The notes under the pieces were generated by a model, which saw nothing but the letters and a program-made list of their open reading frames with translations, did no database searches and had not been told where the DNA came from. A DNA stretch of 64,000 nt, taken from Pseudomonadota bacterium. Its GTDB lineage: Bacteria > Desulfobacterota > Syntrophorhabdia > Syntrophorhabdales > Syntrophorhabdaceae. How positions within the stretch are numbered: position 1 is the stretch's first letter; every line of letters begins with the position of its first letter. This document shows, in pieces, positions 8,313 through 17,797 of the stretch. Position numbers and translations under genes: made by a program. The DNA is taken from NCBI GenBank assembly GCA_026388255.1, contig JAPLKC010000083.1:1-64000 (forward strand), given 5' to 3'.

Positions 8313-9311
8313 TTGAAAAATACCGCATATTATAGTATCCTAAGCCGTATGAGCAACATCACGACAATTATAGGAACAAAGGAAAATATAACGGAAGACA
8401 TCCGTGTTTTTTCAGAAAAACTTATAGATAACCCTGAAATTCTTATTGTTACAAAGAAAGATATAAAAGATAAAGTGATAGAAAAATCGTCCGGGCTTTT
8501 TTTTGAGAAAAATACAGTACTGGTGCTTTTGGACCCTGAAACAGAACTTCTGGAAGAGATAAAAGGACAATTATTGTTACTGAAAGAAAAGATGCACATC
8601 ATCATATATTTGACGGCTGCTCCATCCTATACTCAAAGCCCGATTGAATGTACAACAATTATTATTAAAAAAGATAAGGAAAAACGGTTTAAGGATAGAG
8701 TGCTCGCTTTGCTTAAAAAATATAATAAAGTAATGACAGACAAAGGGTTCAAACTTTTCAGAGAGAGGGTTGCAGATGAATCAATGCTCGAATCAGAGTT
8801 GATGAAGCTCATAAATTACGTTGGCGTTAAAAAAGAGATAAAATCAGGCGACGTTAGATCTATCGTAACCGATACACACGAAGAAAACTTGCTGAATTTT
8901 TTTGATGTCATAGCACGGACCGATAAAAAAGAGATGCTGAACACATTAGAAACGCTTTTATCGAGCGGAATGAATATACTCGCAATTCAAGGCTTTTTAG
9001 TAAAACAGGCGAGATTAATGCTTCAGGCAAAAGATATGGAGGAAATCCTAAAAGTAAGTCACGAATACCCTGCTTTCTCAAAAATATTCAATAAATGGAA
9101 AGAAAGCATTGAGATGACACCGCTTGAGAAAAAACTGTACCTCCTTTATCAGAAGCCTTTTTATGCATATAAGCTATCAAAAACAAGTCAACGGTTTAAA
9201 AAAAAGGACCTGCTATCCTTTTTCAATATGCTTATGCATTTTGACACCAAAATAAAAAGCGGCACTAAACAAGATCGCATACGTCTGGAACATGGTTTAT
9301 TAGAGGCATAA
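8313..9311 (+). CDS. holA: DNA polymerase III delta subunit (clamp-loader subunit)
   Basis: A 332-residue HolA-type protein. Delta opens the beta sliding clamp as part of the clamp loader. The N-terminal AAA+-like domain lacks Walker motifs, as is usual for delta. The recognisable part is the C-terminal collar region with SSGMNILAIQGFLVKQARLML and the closing DTKIKSGTKQDRIRLEHGLLEA, which matches the family's D..iK.G......lE.ll ending. The start is uncertain: TTG 8313 or ATG 8349, neither with a clear ribosome binding site. It is followed immediately by the M50 peptidase gene. Confidence 0.85.
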   Translation: MKNTAYYSILSRMSNITTIIGTKENITEDIRVFSEKLIDNPEILIVTKKDIKDKVIEKSSGLFFEKNTVLVLLDPETELLEEIKGQLLLLKEKMHIIIYLTAAPSYTQSPIECTTIIIKKDKEKRFKDRVLALLKKYNKVMTDKGFKLFRERVADESMLESELMKLINYVGVKKEIKSGDVRSIVTDTHEENLLNFFDVIARTDKKEMLNTLETLLSSGMNILAIQGFLVKQARLMLQAKDMEEILKVSHEYPAFSKIFNKWKESIEMTPLEKKLYLLYQKPFYAYKLSKTSQRFKKKDLLSFFNMLMHFDTKIKSGTKQDRIRLEHGLLEA

Positions 9312-10112
9312 GTGATCCAAATAATACTTTTTTTGCTCACCATCGCATCTACATACCTTGTTGGAGGACCGCTATATAGCTTATCAATTATATCTATCCT
9401 GCTTGCACACGAAATGGGTCACTATTTTATGAGCAGGAAATACGGCATACCGGCAACTCTACCTTATTTTTTACCTTTTCCCCTTTCCCCTTTTGGCACA
9501 TTTGGAGCAATAATAAGGATCAAAGGCGTTTTTATCAACAAAAAGGTTTTATTTGACATCGGGGTAGCAGGGCCATTATCAGGTTTCGTCGTGTCTGTGC
9601 CATTCATAATTTTAGGCATTAAGTTATCCACAATCCAATCCGTGACTGGCAATACATCATACCTTCAACTCGGCGACCCCTTAATCTTCAAGATTGTTCA
9701 GCAGTTGTTGATAGGAGATATACCGAAAGGTTCTGACCTTGTCCTGCATCCTTTTGGTTATGCAGGATGGGTAGGCATGTTTGTGACGGCACTGAATCTT
9801 TTACCTGTTGGGCAACTTGATGGTGGTCATATTGTCTATGCAGTGTTCGGAGAAAAAAGCAAATGGGTCTTTGGCACAACCATCGTTGTACTCGGGGTAT
9901 TTTCAATTTTCTATAACCCCGGATGGCTGACACTCGTCATTATTCTTCTTTTTTTCGGTATGCGTCACCCGCAACCCTTTGACGCTGAAACCGAACTTGA
10001 CGATAAAAGAAAAATTATAGCTTTCGTTATACTTATAATATTTCTGCTTTCATTTACCCCTACCCCCTTTCCATCGTTAGACATAGGCAAGGGCAATGGA
10101 ATACCCATATAG
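9312..10112 (+). CDS. M50-family membrane metalloprotease (site-2 protease-like)
   Basis: A 266-residue integral membrane zinc protease. HEMGH at residues 33-37 is the HExxH zinc motif, and NLLPVGQLDGGH near residue 165 supplies the third ligand (Asp) in the NPDG-like motif, here PVGQLDG. About six membrane helices are visible. There is no PDZ domain, so it belongs with the compact M50 group rather than RseP. Start is GTG 9312 directly after the holA stop, with AGAGG upstream. Substrate unknown; regulated intramembrane proteolysis is the family role. Confidence 0.85.
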   Translation: MIQIILFLLTIASTYLVGGPLYSLSIISILLAHEMGHYFMSRKYGIPATLPYFLPFPLSPFGTFGAIIRIKGVFINKKVLFDIGVAGPLSGFVVSVPFIILGIKLSTIQSVTGNTSYLQLGDPLIFKIVQQLLIGDIPKGSDLVLHPFGYAGWVGMFVTALNLLPVGQLDGGHIVYAVFGEKSKWVFGTTIVVLGVFSIFYNPGWLTLVIILLFFGMRHPQPFDAETELDDKRKIIAFVILIIFLLSFTPTPFPSLDIGKGNGIPI

Positions 10113-10163
10113 CATCTCCTTCAACACCATATTGCAGGTAAAGATACTTTATTCAAAAAACAA

Positions 10164-10193
10164 AAAGCCTTCGCAGTAAACCGCGAAGGCTTT
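10164..10193. terminator. Bidirectional intrinsic terminator
   Basis: A perfect 11-bp stem (AAAGCCTTCGC at 10164-10174 with GCGAAGGCTTT at 10183-10193) and an 8-base loop. A-rich sequence on the left and T at the right let it serve the M50 gene (+) and the converging lipoprotein gene (-). Confidence 0.8.
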
Positions 10194-10214
10194 AAACACA
10201 GACAAGGATAGAAA

Positions 10215-10829
10215 CTAAAATGACGGTCTTACACTTTTTGCAGGCTGTAGATTAAGGCTTGTGATAACTTCAGAATCATTAACCACTTCCACAAAAGTCT
10301 TTCTTTTATCAAGAAGATCAAATACATCTTCTCTGGTAAAATATATGTGGATATATTCAATAAATCCTCCGTATTGATTACATTGTGAGAGATCCCTGAC
10401 CGGCCAGTATATTCCGAGAGCCAATCCTTCTATGTCATCCCTGTTTAGGTCTTCCTTTTTTATATAGTTCAAATATTTAGGAAAGTAAGTCCCGATCACA
10501 CTGGAAAATCTCTGCTCGGGTTTTGTTGTACTTTCATTAAAAACAATTTCAGAAGGTCTGATATTCATCATTATATAATGGAGTTTTTCATTTTTATCAT
10601 CATTAAGTATTGTCAGGCCTATACCCTCTTTATAAATATTCACATTGGAACTACTAAGCCTGAGGTAAATCCCTTTCAGCAGACTCTCGTTCTCCGCATA
10701 AAGCTTCTTCAACTTCGCATCATCATACGAAGTTTTCATGCTTTCTGCCTGGTTTGTGGCCATGTAAATCGGACCGGCAGCGCAGGAATAGAGAAAACTC
10801 AATAGACAAACCAATACTACCTTCTTCAT
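10215..10829 (-). CDS. Predicted lipoprotein, function unknown
   Basis: A 204-residue protein with a lipoprotein signal peptide: basic MKK, hydrophobic stretch, then lipobox LYSC with Cys at residue 16. The mature part is mixed alpha/beta with no domain I recognise; it contains a coiled region after the lipidation site (SYDDAKLKKLYAENESLLKGIY) and few cysteines. It lies one base downstream of the MerR-type gene and may be co-transcribed with the translation operon. An outer- or inner-membrane anchored role is inferred only from the lipobox. Confidence 0.7.
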   Translation of the reverse strand: MKKVVLVCLLSFLYSCAAGPIYMATNQAESMKTSYDDAKLKKLYAENESLLKGIYLRLSSSNVNIYKEGIGLTILNDDKNEKLHYIMMNIRPSEIVFNESTTKPEQRFSSVIGTYFPKYLNYIKKEDLNRDDIEGLALGIYWPVRDLSQCNQYGGFIEYIHIYFTREDVFDLLDKRKTFVEVVNDSEVITSLNLQPAKSVRPSF

Positions 10830-10830
10830 A

Positions 10831-11142
10831 TCAGCCTCTTTCTTTTAATATTTCTGCTATTTCTGTCAGTTCTTCCCGTATCTCATCCAAAATGTTCTTT
10901 CTGGTAGACATGAACTTTTTTGCTCCATCAATGGTAAACTTTCTTTCATATAAAAGTTTCTTTATAGTGAATATTGCATTAAGATCTTTTTTCTTATACA
11001 ACCTTTGCCCGTTAGCACTTTTTGAAGGTTTTATATCCTTGAATTCCTGTTCCCAGTATCTCAACACGTGTGGCTTGAGGCCTGTAATGTTACACACCTC
11101 TTTTATCCTGTAAAACATCCTGTCAGGGATATTCGACGTCAT
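10831..11142 (-). CDS. MerR-family small transcriptional regulator
   Basis: A 103-residue protein whose N-terminal 70 residues form a MerR winged-helix domain: YRIKEVCNITGLKPHVLRYWEQEF, then NGQRLYKKKDL. Only a short helix follows, with no effector domain and no metal-binding cysteines, so it is a bare DNA-binding MerR. A small merR right after ihfA and pheST is a common arrangement in deltaproteobacteria. It is 5 bases downstream of ihfA. Target genes are unknown. Confidence 0.85.
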   Translation of the reverse strand: MTSNIPDRMFYRIKEVCNITGLKPHVLRYWEQEFKDIKPSKSANGQRLYKKKDLNAIFTIKKLLYERKFTIDGAKKFMSTRKNILDEIREELTEIAEILKERG

Positions 11143-11147
11143 TTACT

Positions 11148-11426
11148 TTATTTACTGTTTATCTCATCTTTTAAAACCTGGCTAAGCCTGTAATTTAAAA
11201 CCTTCCTTTTACTTATTTCAATCTCATCCCCGGTCTGAGGATTTCTCCCTCTTCGTGACCTCTTCTGTTTTATGATAAAATTACCAAATCCTGAAACCTT
11301 GACATTCTCTCCCTTTGCCAATGTTTCCTTTATGATCTCAAAAAACAAGTCAACCAGATCTGCGCATTCACGTTTCGAAAGGCCAAGCCTTTCATATACG
11401 TTTGTAACTATTTCCGACTTTGTCAT
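11148..11426 (-). CDS. ihfA: Integration host factor alpha subunit
   Basis: A 92-residue HU/IHF-family DNA-bending protein. The body carries VSGFGNFIIKQKRSRRGRNPQTGDEI, the arm segment with the RNPQTG signature that inserts into the minor groove. The position directly after pheT is the classic place of himA/ihfA, which supports IHF alpha over HU. It normally pairs with IhfB, not seen here. GAGGGT upstream of the ATG serves as ribosome binding site. Confidence 0.9.
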   Translation of the reverse strand: MTKSEIVTNVYERLGLSKRECADLVDLFFEIIKETLAKGENVKVSGFGNFIIKQKRSRRGRNPQTGDEIEISKRKVLNYRLSQVLKDEINSK

Positions 11427-11435
11427 ATACCCTCC

Positions 11436-13817
11436 TTAAGTCCTCAATGTAATACCGTCTATAGCCGTAAGCTCTTGTATAATAACTCTCTGTAAATCGT
11501 TGACCTCTTCGTCCTTCAATGTGTCTTTATAAGACTGGAATACTACGCGGAATGATATGCTTTTCATCTCTTTTTTGAACATATCAAAAACACCGACCGA
11601 TTGTATCAAGGGTGAAACCTTTTTAATCTTATCAATTAACATGGATACATGTGTTTCATCATCCACGTAAAACGAAAAGTCTCTTGTTACATTTGGGTAT
11701 CTTGGCATAGGTTTGTACTTTGGTTCAATTTTACCAGTTTTTAAAATTATGTCAAACCTTAATTCAGCTCCATAAACTTTTTGTTCAATTTCGTATGACT
11801 TTAAAACTTCTTCTCTTATTTCCCCGATCCAGCCAATCTTTATACCATCCAACAACACATCAGCGGCATTAGTAGCGTTTAAAAAAGGCTCCAGGGTTCT
11901 TTCAAATGTAAATTCCAATCCGAACAAAGCAGCCGAGCCTTCCAAAATACCTTTTATGTCAAAGAAATCATAATCGATATATTTTTCTCTCCAGAAGTAT
12001 TCCCTTTCCTTTCCTGTTAAGGCAAAGCAGATAGCGGGATATTCAAGCGGGAGTCCGTCTTCATGCTCAAAAAATACCTTTCCCATCTCATAAAACTTTA
12101 AATTTTTCGAGCCTCTGTTTAAATTATAGGCAATATTTTTTAATAATCCGGCAACAATAAAAGTTCTCATCACCTCATATTCCTTTGATATCGGGTTTAA
12201 TATTTTTATGCAGGAAGTCCTTTCGTCATCAGGCGGGATTAAAAAACTTTCTATATCTTTTACGCAAAAAAATGCAAAATTTATTACTTCATAAAAACCG
12301 GCTGATCTTAAATAATCTTTCATAACTGCAAAATGCCGGTCTTTTGTATCCCTTTTTAGAGTCTTTAAAGCTGTAACAGGCGTTGTTGCCGGTATGGAAT
12401 CATAACCATATATACGAGCAACTTCTTCGATTATATCCACATATTCATTTATATCATGTCTGAAATTGGGCACTGAAACCAAAAAACCGTTTTCCTCTTC
12501 TTTTGTTATGTATAAGTCTATCGACCTCAAGGCGTTTACAATATCTTTATGTTCTATCGTTACCCCAAGGATATCATTTATTTTCCCTAAACTTACAAAA
12601 ATCTGCTTTATTTCCTTTTTATCGTATATTTCAGTTCTTCCACCTAAAATCGTTCCACCGGAGAGCTTGTTCATTAAAAAAGCCGCCCTCTTTGCAGCAA
12701 AATCAACATTATCAATATCAATACCTTTTTCAAATCTCGACGAAGCCTCTGATTTTAGACCCAATCTTCTTGCTGTTTTCCTTATAAACAGCGGATTAAA
12801 AAAAGCACTTTCAAGGGCAACGTCCTTTGTGTCAGGGGCAATCTCGGAATTCTCGCCGCCCATTATACCTGCAACTGCAACAGGTCCGTCGCCATCGCAT
12901 ATGAGTATATCACCTGTTTCAAGTTTTCTGTCTTCCCCGTCAAGTGTCCGGAAGATGGTTCCTGCATCGGTAAGTTTAACCCTTATTCTATTGCCTCTCA
13001 GCTTCCGGTAATCAAATGCATGAAGAGGTTGTCCGAGTTCGAGCATCACATAGTTTGTAACATCGACAATTGAGTTTATCGGTCTCATTCCACATTTCAT
13101 TATCCTGCTTCTCATCCAAAAAGGAGACTTATTGATGGTTATATCTTTTAACATCAATAATACGTACCTGGGGCACCCGTCAAGGTTTAGAACTTCAAGT
13201 GAAATATGATCGTTTATATCATCTTTTTCGTCTGTAATGTAATCAAATGGCAGCATCCTTGCCTTCTGGTTCAGGATACTTCCGACTTCCCTTGCTATCC
13301 CGTAAACGGATGAGCAGTCTCCTCTGTTTGGGGGTACATTTATATCAAGAATAAAATCTCTGAAATCTTCAATATCTTTAAGCTGCTTGCCTGCTATAAG
13401 ATCATCCTGTAAAATGAATATGCCGCTATGGTCATCAGTAAGGCCAAGCTCTTTTTCTGAGCAGAGCATACCCAAAGAAGTTATTCCTTTTATCTCTTTT
13501 TTCTCTAAAACCGTTCCGTCGGCCAGACGTGAGCCAATCATTGCAACGGGTACATTTTGACCTGCGTCAACATTCTTTGCACCACATACGATTGACACTA
13601 TATCTTTACCAACGTCAACTTTACACAAGGACAAATTGTCAGCATGGGGATGTTTTTCGACAGCCAAAACCTTACCGACTATTACATCATCGAAGGAAGG
13701 GATATATTCCTCCAGCGACTCGACCTCAAGACCGCGCATTGTAAGCCTTTTGGCAAGCTCGTGCGGGTCCATATCCATAACAACAAACTCTTTTAACCAT
13801 TCATAAGGAATTCTCAA
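11436..13817 (-). CDS. pheT: Phenylalanyl-tRNA synthetase beta subunit
   Basis: A 793-residue PheRS beta chain, standard length. It has the N-terminal EMAP/OB tRNA-binding domain (VGKVLAVEKHPHADNLSLCKVDVG, about residues 46-70), the B3/B4 editing region, B5 domain, a catalytic-like core and the C-terminal ferredoxin-fold anticodon-binding domain (YPNVTRDFSFYVD near residue 700). With PheS it forms the alpha2-beta2 enzyme that charges tRNA-Phe. It starts 9 bases downstream of pheS and is followed by ihfA. Confidence 0.97.
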   Translation of the reverse strand: MRIPYEWLKEFVVMDMDPHELAKRLTMRGLEVESLEEYIPSFDDVIVGKVLAVEKHPHADNLSLCKVDVGKDIVSIVCGAKNVDAGQNVPVAMIGSRLADGTVLEKKEIKGITSLGMLCSEKELGLTDDHSGIFILQDDLIAGKQLKDIEDFRDFILDINVPPNRGDCSSVYGIAREVGSILNQKARMLPFDYITDEKDDINDHISLEVLNLDGCPRYVLLMLKDITINKSPFWMRSRIMKCGMRPINSIVDVTNYVMLELGQPLHAFDYRKLRGNRIRVKLTDAGTIFRTLDGEDRKLETGDILICDGDGPVAVAGIMGGENSEIAPDTKDVALESAFFNPLFIRKTARRLGLKSEASSRFEKGIDIDNVDFAAKRAAFLMNKLSGGTILGGRTEIYDKKEIKQIFVSLGKINDILGVTIEHKDIVNALRSIDLYITKEEENGFLVSVPNFRHDINEYVDIIEEVARIYGYDSIPATTPVTALKTLKRDTKDRHFAVMKDYLRSAGFYEVINFAFFCVKDIESFLIPPDDERTSCIKILNPISKEYEVMRTFIVAGLLKNIAYNLNRGSKNLKFYEMGKVFFEHEDGLPLEYPAICFALTGKEREYFWREKYIDYDFFDIKGILEGSAALFGLEFTFERTLEPFLNATNAADVLLDGIKIGWIGEIREEVLKSYEIEQKVYGAELRFDIILKTGKIEPKYKPMPRYPNVTRDFSFYVDDETHVSMLIDKIKKVSPLIQSVGVFDMFKKEMKSISFRVVFQSYKDTLKDEEVNDLQRVIIQELTAIDGITLRT

Positions 13818-13826
13818 GATGTTACC

Positions 13827-14837
13827 TCAGAATTGTGAAAGAAATCGTATATCATTATAATAAAATTGCCTTATATCGTCTATGCCGAACCTCAGCATTG
13901 CAATCCTTTCTACGCCCATACCAAAGGCAAATCCGGTAACCTCTTCAGGATCATAACCGACAATCCTGAATACCTCCGGGTGCACCATACCTGAACCAAG
14001 TATCTCAAGCCAACCTGTGTCTTTACAAACCCTGCAGCCGACACCCCCGCATATCACACACCCGATATCTACTTCAGCAGAAGGTTCAGTAAAAGGAAAA
14101 TAGCTCGGCCTGAACCTTAAAAGCGTTTTGCTGCCGAACATCTCCTGAATAAAAATGCTCAATATGCCCTTTAAATCCGAAAACCTGATGTGTTTGTCTA
14201 CCATGAGCCCTTCAACCTGGTGGAACATGGGTGTGTGTGAAACATCACTGTCACACCTGTACACAGCACCGGGTGCAATAATCTTGACCGGGGGCAGTTG
14301 AGATTCCATTGTCCTGATCTGAACAGGCGATGTGTGTGTTCTCAGCACAATACCGGGTTTAATATAAAAAGTGTCCTGCATATCCCTGGCCGGATGGTCT
14401 TTCGGGATGTTTAGAGCTTCAAAATTATAATAGTCGATCTCAATATCCGGGCCTTCGGCTACAGAAAATCCGAGTGATGAAAATACTTTTATGATTTCAT
14501 CAAGCGTGTCCATTACAGGGTGTTTTTTACCGATAACAGGCCGTTTGCCGGGTACCGTAAAATCAATCCGGGATGCAAGGTCTCTTTTTCGTTTTTCTTC
14601 GGCTTCAAAATGTTCTTTTAACTCTTTTAACCTGTTTTCGGTCCATCCCTTGAGATCGTTTATCTCCCTGCCGAAGTTCTTCCTCTCGTCTTTATCAAGT
14701 GTCTTGATTTTATCTATTAATTCAATAAAAAGACCCTTTCTGCCTAAAAGGGAGATCCTTGCATTACTTAGATCATCAACAGTCTTTATGAAAGAGATTT
14801 CACTCTCAATTTTATTTTTAGATTCCTGTATGTCCAT
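13827..14837 (-). CDS. pheS: Phenylalanyl-tRNA synthetase alpha subunit
   Basis: A 336-residue class II synthetase catalytic subunit. An N-terminal coiled coil precedes the catalytic domain, which shows HPVMDTLDEI, the motif 2 region VYRCDSDVSHTPMFHQVEGL, and the motif 3 region GFAFGMGVERIAML near the C-terminus. FRPSYFPFTEPSAEVDI lines the amino-acid pocket. It is in the usual place between rplT and pheT; 93 bases separate it from rplT. Confidence 0.97.
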   Translation of the reverse strand: MDIQESKNKIESEISFIKTVDDLSNARISLLGRKGLFIELIDKIKTLDKDERKNFGREINDLKGWTENRLKELKEHFEAEEKRKRDLASRIDFTVPGKRPVIGKKHPVMDTLDEIIKVFSSLGFSVAEGPDIEIDYYNFEALNIPKDHPARDMQDTFYIKPGIVLRTHTSPVQIRTMESQLPPVKIIAPGAVYRCDSDVSHTPMFHQVEGLMVDKHIRFSDLKGILSIFIQEMFGSKTLLRFRPSYFPFTEPSAEVDIGCVICGGVGCRVCKDTGWLEILGSGMVHPEVFRIVGYDPEEVTGFAFGMGVERIAMLRFGIDDIRQFYYNDIRFLSQF

Positions 14838-14930
14838 ATTAAACCATATCCGGGTTATGTTTTATGAGCCACGGATTATAACCGGAAGTTCGAAACCCGA
14901 AATTATTTTGTTTATTATATTAATGGCAGT

Positions 14931-15290
14931 CTATTGAACCATTACTTGTCTAACTTTAGCCACAACATTCTCAAACCCGGTAGGATCATTAACAGCCATC
15001 TCCGCAAGAGACTTTCTGTTTAAAAAAATATTGGCCGCCTTCAACCCGTTGATAAACCTGCTATAAGGTATGCCATAGGATCTGCATGCAGCATTTATCC
15101 TTGTTATCCATAATGACCTGAAATCTCTCTTTCTCTGCCTTCTGTCCCGGTATGCATAGCTCAACGCTTTAAATACTGCACGTTTTGCCACGCTGTATGT
15201 TGTCCGCCTGCTCGCATTCATGCCTCTCGCGAGCTTCAAAATCTTTTTTCTTCTTCTTCTTGCTTTTACTCCTCTTTTTGCCCTGGGCAT
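14931..15290 (-). CDS. rplT: 50S ribosomal protein L20
   Basis: A 119-residue L20, full length, starting [18 protein letters not shown] and ending KVRQVMVQ. L20 is an early 23S rRNA assembly protein and in several bacteria also represses its own operon by binding the mRNA leader; no such leader structure was established here. It is 21 bases downstream of rpmI. Confidence 0.97.
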   Translation of the reverse strand: MPRAKRGVKARRRRKKILKLARGMNASRRTTYSVAKRAVFKALSYAYRDRRQRKRDFRSLWITRINAACRSYGIPYSRFINGLKAANIFLNRKSLAEMAVNDPTGFENVVAKVRQVMVQ

Positions 15291-15311
15291 TTCTCTACAC
15301 CTCTTTCATTA

Positions 15312-15509
15312 TTATAAATAAGGTACTAACGATTTTATTCTCTTTATATCTGCGGGATGAACAGTATCAGACTGGGAAAGTCTTCTTTTCTCCTTTGGTG
15401 ATTTAGAAGAAAGAAGATGGCTGTGGTATGCCTTGCCCCTTTTTATCTTCCCCTTTGCAGTTACCTTTACCCTTTTTGCCAATCCCCTGTGGGACTTAAG
15501 CTTTGGCAT
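15312..15509 (-). CDS. rpmI: 50S ribosomal protein L35
   Basis: A 65-residue L35, starting MPKLKSHRGLAKRVKVTAKG and ending DIKRIKSLVPYL; both are family hallmarks. It has the normal length and a position 11 bases after infC in the infC-rpmI-rplT order. Confidence 0.97.
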   Translation of the reverse strand: MPKLKSHRGLAKRVKVTAKGKIKRGKAYHSHLLSSKSPKEKRRLSQSDTVHPADIKRIKSLVPYL

Positions 15510-15520
15510 AATCAGCCTCC

Positions 15521-16042
15521 TTATAGTGGAGCAAATACCATCACGATATTCCTACCATCAAATTTTGGTTTTTGTTCAAGTTCGCCTACATCCTTTATCT
15601 CTTCTATTATTTTCTGGGCAAGCTTTTCTCCCATGTCTGTACGGAAGACTTCTCTCCCTTTAAACATGATTATAATCTTCACTTTGCATTCTTCACCCAG
15701 AAAATCTCTAATATGCTTAATCTTAAACATAAGGTCGTGTCCATCGATCTTCAGCCCCAATTTCATCTCTTTGAGCTGAACAACACTCTGTTTTTTCTTT
15801 GCTTCCTGCAACTTTTTTGCAATCTGGTATTTATATTTTCCATAATCCATAATCTTGCAAACAGGAGGAATTGTTTTCGGGGAAACCTCTACTAAGTCAA
15901 ACCCTTGTTCTTTTGCCATCCTGAGCGCTTCAGACGTAAGGACAATACCAAGTTGCGTCCCGGCTTCGTCAATTAATCTTACTTCTTTTGCTTTTATCCG
16001 CTCGTTAATATTTATATCTTTTACACCACTATCTTTTCCTAT
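15521..16042 (-). CDS. infC: Translation initiation factor IF-3 with ATA start codon
   Basis: IF-3 of 173 residues, normal length only if it begins at ATA (complement of 16040-16042). The reading frame runs back from MAKEQGFDLVEV through ININERIKAKEVRLIDEAG to this ATA, and just upstream is an in-frame TGA (the thrS stop). No ATG, GTG or TTG exists in frame between that TGA and the Met at 15919, and starting at 15919 would remove the first third of the N-domain. A strong AGGAGGT (complement of 16051-16057) sits 8 bases before the ATA. infC is known for rare AUU-type starts, through which IF-3 limits its own synthesis. Confidence 0.92.
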   Translation of the reverse strand: MGKDSGVKDININERIKAKEVRLIDEAGTQLGIVLTSEALRMAKEQGFDLVEVSPKTIPPVCKIMDYGKYKYQIAKKLQEAKKKQSVVQLKEMKLGLKIDGHDLMFKIKHIRDFLGEECKVKIIIMFKGREVFRTDMGEKLAQKIIEEIKDVGELEQKPKFDGRNIVMVFAPL

Positions 16043-16048
16043 AAAAGC

Positions 16049-17797
16049 TCACCTCCTGGAAATATTATCCTCTTTCACTCTCTTTACAAAATCTTCCAAT
16101 TTTATATCTTTCAACTCACTGCCATCTCTTGCCCTTACGGTAATTGTATTTGATTCCATCTCTTTCTTGCCTGATATTACCATATAGGGAACTTTCTTTA
16201 CTATAGCTTCCCGTATCTTTAATCCGAGCTTCTCATTCCTCGTATCAAGTTCCGCCCTTATATCCTGATCAATCAATGTTTCGTAAATCATCTTAACATA
16301 ATCCGACTGTTCATCGGTAATATTCATTATTATTACCTGCACCGGAGAAAGCCATACAGGGAACTTGCCGCCATAATGCTCGATAAGCACACCGATAAAT
16401 CTTTCAATAGCTCCAAGAATAACCCTGTGCAGCATAACAGGCCTTTTTCTCATGCCGTCGCTATCGACATAATGAAGGTCAAACCTCTCGGGCAAGGCAA
16501 AATCGCATTGAATCGTAGCACACTGCCATTTTCTTCCGATAGCATCCTTAAGTTTAACATCAATTTTAGGCCCGTAAAAAGCTCCGTCGCCCTCATTTAT
16601 ATCAAAAGGGATATTCTGTGCTTCCAGAACCTCCTTTAATATCGTTTCAGCCTTATTCCAGTCTTCCAAGGCACCAATGAACTTGTCAGGTCTTGTGCTT
16701 ATCTCCATTTCATATTCAAAATTAAAGATTTTCATCGTGTCACGTATAAAGTTTATAATATTGAGTATTTCATTATGCAACTGATCCTGCCGCAGGAATA
16801 TATGCGCATCATCCTGCGTAAATTCTCTTACTCTCATCAACCCATGCAATACCCCTGACTTCTCATGCCTCGATACAGTACCAAGCTCAAAATACCGGAT
16901 CGGCAGATCCCTGTAGCTCCGTATGTCAGATTTATATACCATGATGTGTGCCAGGCAGTTCATGGGCTTGATCCCGTAATCAACATCATCTATCTTGGTA
17001 AAATACATATTTTCTCTGTAGTTTTCATAATGTCCCGACTTCTTCCACATATCCATCTTGAGTATGTGGGGCCCGTAAACAAATTGATAACCTCTTTTCA
17101 AATGTTCTTTTCTTTCAAAATCTTCAAGGAGGTACCGCAGCAATGCGCCATTGGGGTGATATATAACAAAACCGGCGCCCACCTCGTCGGATATACTGTA
17201 AAGGTCAAGCTCCTTCCCAAGTCTCCTGTGGTCTCTCTTTTTTATCTCCTCAAGAAATTGAAGATAATCCGCCAAAGACTTATCGTCCTGGAAGGCTGTC
17301 CCGTAAATCCTTGTAAGCATCTTGTTCTTTTCGTCGCCCCTCCAGTATGCACCGGCAAGGCTTAGAAGCTTAAAGGCCTTTATTTTCCCAGTTGACGGAA
17401 GATGAGGCCCCCTGCACAGGTCAATAAAATCATCCTGGGTATATATGCTCATTTCTTCGTCGTCAATGCCTTCGATAAGCTCCACTTTATATATTTCGCC
17501 CTGTTTCCTGAACATATCCAGGGCGTCTTCCTTCTTTATCATCCTTCTCTCGATGGGAACATCCTTTTTCGCAATTTCCTTCATACGTTCTTCGATCTTT
17601 ATAAGATCTTCATCAATAAAACCCGGCCCATAATCAAAATCGTAATAAAACCCCGTGTCTATCGAGGGGCCAATGGCAACCTTCACATCAGGAAAAAGCT
17701 GCCTCACAGCCTGAGCCATCAGATGAGAAGTGCTGTGTCTTAATATCTCAAGCGCTTCTTTTTTTTCCTGTTCTTTTTCCGTTAAAATTTCTTTCAT
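16049..17797 (-). CDS. thrS: Threonyl-tRNA synthetase lacking the N-terminal TGS domain
   Basis: A class II synthetase of 582 residues, against about 640 in most bacteria. It starts at [17 protein letters not shown], the beginning of the N2 editing domain, so the roughly 60-residue TGS (N1) domain is absent. Editing residues HSTSH and Cys in DLCRGPH are present. Zinc ligands are in KPMNCLAH, motif 2 in [13 protein letters not shown] and His in [14 protein letters not shown]. The C-terminal anticodon-binding domain is complete. The TGA stop overlaps the infC ribosome binding site, so the two genes are likely coupled. It is the first gene of the translation operon. Confidence 0.96.
   Translation of the reverse strand: MKEILTEKEQEKKEALEILRHSTSHLMAQAVRQLFPDVKVAIGPSIDTGFYYDFDYGPGFIDEDLIKIEERMKEIAKKDVPIERRMIKKEDALDMFRKQGEIYKVELIEGIDDEEMSIYTQDDFIDLCRGPHLPSTGKIKAFKLLSLAGAYWRGDEKNKMLTRIYGTAFQDDKSLADYLQFLEEIKKRDHRRLGKELDLYSISDEVGAGFVIYHPNGALLRYLLEDFERKEHLKRGYQFVYGPHILKMDMWKKSGHYENYRENMYFTKIDDVDYGIKPMNCLAHIMVYKSDIRSYRDLPIRYFELGTVSRHEKSGVLHGLMRVREFTQDDAHIFLRQDQLHNEILNIINFIRDTMKIFNFEYEMEISTRPDKFIGALEDWNKAETILKEVLEAQNIPFDINEGDGAFYGPKIDVKLKDAIGRKWQCATIQCDFALPERFDLHYVDSDGMRKRPVMLHRVILGAIERFIGVLIEHYGGKFPVWLSPVQVIIMNITDEQSDYVKMIYETLIDQDIRAELDTRNEKLGLKIREAIVKKVPYMVISGKKEMESNTITVRARDGSELKDIKLEDFVKRVKEDNISRR

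Noticed and set aside
7660-8316. Long plus-strand frame opposite the membrane channel-like gene
   Set aside because: Antisense shadow of a real hydrophobic protein; its sequence is rich in I/M/T/P with no domain and no ribosome binding site.
12466-13011. Plus-strand frame of 181 codons inside pheT
   Set aside because: Antisense shadow of pheT, which is full length and strongly conserved.
15521-15919. Short infC beginning at the first ATG
   Set aside because: It would lose about 41 conserved N-terminal residues; the ATA start with a strong ribosome binding site explains the frame better.
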